A DNA stretch of 64,000 bases, taken from NCBI GenBank assembly GCA_048463395.1, contig DBFWPL010000021.1, positions 1 to 64,000 of the forward strand, in the 5' to 3' direction. The position numbers were made by a program, and so were the translations under genes. This document shows, in pieces, positions 61,368 through 64,000 of this stretch (its first letter is position 1; the number at the start of each line of letters is the position of its first letter). The notes beneath the pieces are model-generated. The model saw only the letters and a list, made by a program, of their open reading frames with translations, ran no database searches and was not told the DNA's origin. Origin of the DNA: JAGAJR01 sp048463395. Its GTDB lineage: Bacteria; Pseudomonadota; Alphaproteobacteria; RF32; CAG-239.

Positions 61368-62765
61368 CTAAAGTTTGCGGGCGGGAATTTTTTCAGCCCA
61401 GTTTTGTTCGATTGTTTCAAGAGATTTACCTTTGGTTTCCGGAACAAAGTAATAGGTAAACATCAGGCAGAAAATGCCGATGATTCCGTAAATCCAAAAA
61501 GTAAAGGCTTCGCCGATAGAGTTTAGAAGTGGTAAAAATGTCAGAACGACAATGAAGTTGAATCCCATATTTGCGACAGTGCACAGGCTCATCGCAAATC
61601 CTCGGATCTTTAACGGGAGAATTTCAGAAACCACTATCCAACCGATTGGTCCCAAAGAAAAGGCGAAAGAGGCAATATAAACAACCACACTGCCGACTGC
61701 CAGCCATTTCAGATTATCCCCAAGTTCTTCGGCAAAGAAAAAAGCCGCTCCGAGGCTGAACAGGCTTGCTGTTACACCGATTAAACCTGCATAAAGCAAT
61801 GGTTTGCGGCCCCAGCGGTCAGCAAAAACAATGGCGATAATCGTCATCGTGAAATTTACAAAACCAATGCCGATGGTGGCATATATGGCACTGATTTGGG
61901 AGTTGAAACCGGCAGTTTTAAAAATTGTGGTGGTGTAATAGATAATGGTGTTAATACCGGTGCATATTTGCATAAACATCATTCCTATACCGACAAAAAC
62001 GGGCATGAACATCCAAGGCTGCCAGACAGATTTTTTTTGATGGTTATTTTTGTGCGGATGTCCGGATAATGTAGATTTGATTTCTTTGATTTTTTGTTCG
62101 GTATCTCCTTCAGGATCCATGTCCTGAAAGACTTTTCTGGCTTCATCTTCTTTCTGTTTGCTGATGAGCCAACGCGGCGTATCGCCCAAGAAGCTGATTC
62201 CGACCAAGAGAATTAGAGCGGGGAAAAGACCGGAAAGCAACATCCACCGCCAATTGTATTCCGATAAGGCGAAAATACGGTTAATCAGGTAAGAGAATAA
62301 TATTCCGGCGGTGATGGCCAATTGGAACAGGGATACCAGCATTCCTCTGATTTTTTGCGGAGAAATTTCGGATAAGTATAGCGGAACAACAAAATTCACC
62401 ATTCCGACAGCCAAGCCGATGACAATTCTACCGAAAATCAACCAATAAATGCTTGTTGCCACGGCACAAATTACAGAACCTATTGCAAAGATTAAAGCGG
62501 TGGAAATGATAATTTTCTTCCGACCGTAAATATCGGAGAGAATGCCGTTGGAAGCAGCTCCGAACACAGCTCCGACAATGGCGGAACTGACAAGCCAGCC
62601 TTTGGTTAAGTCGTTCATTGTCCAGGTGTCGTTAATGAAAAGGAGGGCTCCCGAGATAACGCCCATGTCAAATCCGGCCAGTAAGCCGCCCAGAGAGGCT
62701 ACGGCGGCGACCATGTATAAACCGAGGTGGCGTTTTTTTATTGGAATTATAGAAAGTTTGTTCAT
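61368..62765 (-). CDS. Sugar porter (MFS, XylE/GalP-like)
   Basis: 465 residues with 12 membrane segments. The sugar-porter signatures are visible: GFDMGVISGAL in helix 1, D-x-x-G-R-K/R (DIYGRKK and DRWGRKP) in both halves, PLYLSEISP, PRWLISK before the central loop, and PETKGKSLE at the end. It is a proton-driven pentose or hexose importer; the exact sugar is unknown. AAGGAG precedes the ATG. Confidence 0.93.
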   Translation of the reverse strand: MNKLSIIPIKKRHLGLYMVAAVASLGGLLAGFDMGVISGALLFINDTWTMNDLTKGWLVSSAIVGAVFGAASNGILSDIYGRKKIIISTALIFAIGSVICAVATSIYWLIFGRIVIGLAVGMVNFVVPLYLSEISPQKIRGMLVSLFQLAITAGILFSYLINRIFALSEYNWRWMLLSGLFPALILLVGISFLGDTPRWLISKQKEDEARKVFQDMDPEGDTEQKIKEIKSTLSGHPHKNNHQKKSVWQPWMFMPVFVGIGMMFMQICTGINTIIYYTTTIFKTAGFNSQISAIYATIGIGFVNFTMTIIAIVFADRWGRKPLLYAGLIGVTASLFSLGAAFFFAEELGDNLKWLAVGSVVVYIASFAFSLGPIGWIVVSEILPLKIRGFAMSLCTVANMGFNFIVVLTFLPLLNSIGEAFTFWIYGIIGIFCLMFTYYFVPETKGKSLETIEQNWAEKIPARKL

Positions 62766-62900
62766 GGCGGCAACTCCTTTGTTATAGTATTTTTATTATA
62801 AATAATAGCAAAAATATTTATATAAAGGTCTCGGAAAAATTAACGTTTTTTAAAAGTCCGTCAGGCTATATAATAAAATTAAGTTTTAAGTTCTGATTAT

Positions 62901-64000
62901 ATGGATAACATGATGAAACTCAATCTGAAATTGCTTGTCGGCGTTGCGTCGGTTTTCTTTGTGTCGGCGGTTTCTGCCGCAGATAAAAAAGTTGCTGCAC
63001 CGGCCGAGTATATTCAATGGCTTGATGATTTAAAGCAAGAAATGATTGAGCGGGGAATCTCCAAAAAAACAATCAAAAAAGTTTATAAACATAATGATTA
63101 CTATCATCCTGATCCGGAAGTTGTTAAAATCGATCGGAAACAAATAGAATTTGTTTTGACGGCGACGGAATATCTTAATCGGGTTGTGAATGAAAAAAGA
63201 GTGGAAACAGCCCGTCAGAAATATCGGGAACTTTATCCTCAGTTTCAGGAATTGGAAAAAAAATACGGGGTGCCGTTTAACTATTTGGCGGCATTTTGGG
63301 GGGTGGAAACCAATTTCGGGCAAAATTTCGGAAAACATCAGCTCATGGATGTCTTGACAACGCTGAGCTATGATACAAGGCGGCCGAAATTCTTTCGCGA
63401 AGAGTTGTATCAGGCTCTTAAGATTGTTGACGAACAGGGAATCTCTCCCGAGGAAATGGAAAGTTCCTGGGCCGGAGCAATGGGACATTTTCAGTTTATG
63501 CCGTCAACGTTTAATGCTTATGCCGTAGATTATAATCAAGACGGGCAAATTAACATATGGTCATCCTTTGAGGATGCGGCGGCATCTGCGGCCAATTATC
63601 TTGCTTCCGCCGGATGGAACAGAAATCAGCCGTGGGGAGCGGAAGTCTCTCTGCCGTGGAATTTTGATTATGCCGTTACGGGAAGAGATATTCGGAAAAA
63701 TATTGCAGAGTGGAAGAAACTCGGTCTTAAAACCGTTGAGGGTAAGGAGCTTCCTTTTGATGAAAAGCTGACGGCTTCGGTTATTGTTCCGGAAGGGAGA
63801 AAAGGGGTCGCATATCTGGTTTTTGACAATTTCAGAGTGATTATGAAATGGAATCGCTCCGAAAATTATGCGTTGGCTGTCGGAATGTTGGCTGATTATG
63901 CCGCATCTGATAAAAAATATCAAAAATTTCCTCTTAATCCGGTTGTGGTTTTGAGAACGGATGATGTGTTGAAAGTCCAATCTTTTATCAACAAGCAAGG
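62901..64000 (+). CDS. MltB-family lytic murein transglycosylase (cut by window end)
   Basis: At least 366 residues, open at the right edge. A signal peptide (VSAVSA|ADK) precedes the SLT_2/MltB domain with LAAFWGVETNFGQNFGKH, whose Glu is catalytic, and GAMGHFQFMPSTF, then DGQINIWSSFEDAAASAANYL. It cleaves peptidoglycan in the periplasm to leave 1,6-anhydro ends. Three in-frame ATGs (62901, 62910, 62913) are possible; none has a clear ribosome site. The C-terminus is not in this window. Confidence 0.92.
   Translation, partial: MDNMMKLNLKLLVGVASVFFVSAVSAADKKVAAPAEYIQWLDDLKQEMIERGISKKTIKKVYKHNDYYHPDPEVVKIDRKQIEFVLTATEYLNRVVNEKRVETARQKYRELYPQFQELEKKYGVPFNYLAAFWGVETNFGQNFGKHQLMDVLTTLSYDTRRPKFFREELYQALKIVDEQGISPEEMESSWAGAMGHFQFMPSTFNAYAVDYNQDGQINIWSSFEDAAASAANYLASAGWNRNQPWGAEVSLPWNFDYAVTGRDIRKNIAEWKKLGLKTVEGKELPFDEKLTASVIVPEGRKGVAYLVFDNFRVIMKWNRSENYALAVGMLADYAASDKKYQKFPLNPVVVLRTDDVLKVQSFINKQ

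Overview
The window looks like a low-GC alphaproteobacterial chromosome segment. The strongest markers are a CcrM-type GANTC methyltransferase next to RNase HII, a DUF3035 lipoprotein, a paired M16 peptidase operon, a yqeY-dnaG-rpoD block, and flgB-flgC-fliE behind a sigma-54 type promoter. An uncultured host-associated lineage would fit the base composition, but that is a guess.

Layout. 1-12.7 kb is core: trxB flanked by two small Cys-rich protein genes, greA with a hairpin in its leader, a DUF3015 protein, an Lnb-like DUF4105 protein, then yqeY-dnaG-rpoD, DUF1847, an inositol-phosphatase homologue and ycgN. 12.8-16.7 kb holds an AT-hook protein, a hydrolase-like protein with a Cys elbow, a flavodoxin-family protein and a NADAR-like protein.

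16.8-31.7 kb is an AT-rich island bounded by two 52-bp near-identical repeats, the right one touching tRNA-Ile(CAT). Nearly all of it reads on the minus strand. In transcription order from the right edge it carries a Fic protein; a serine recombinase/DUF2924 cassette with two tiny overlapping genes; a decayed replication region with nine 11-bp iterons and four DnaA boxes; a small resolvase; an EcoRI-type methyltransferase with a DUF262-HNH nuclease; a retron (structured RNA, 45-aa ORF, XRE regulator, reverse transcriptase, one-helix membrane protein) followed within 7 bp by a low-molecular-weight tyrosine phosphatase; a nuclease-helicase split in two frames; and a frameshifted nuclease-like gene. 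This is a defence and mobility island.

31.7-48 kb returns to core genes: two acetyltransferases, a tRNA-Ala surrounded by tRNA debris, queH, a RdgB homologue, a His-less M16 homologue, rnhB, ccrM, two Ppx/GppA genes, rlmE, tldD/pmbA, an RsmB-type methyltransferase, a FlhB C-terminal homologue and flgBC-fliE. At tRNA-Leu(GAG), 48.2-50.2 kb, a small cassette of tandem repeats carries a serum-amyloid-A-like protein and two membrane proteins. 50.3-64 kb is core: mgtE, lspA, DUF3035, two M16 subunits, pgi, mutL, a 3-methyladenine glycosylase, tRNA-Ser(TGA) with a broken integrase, a sugar porter, and an MltB-type transglycosylase running off the end.

All four tRNA loci show integration debris: duplicated tRNA ends, duplicated terminators or an integrase fragment. 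They appear to be the main entry points for foreign DNA here.
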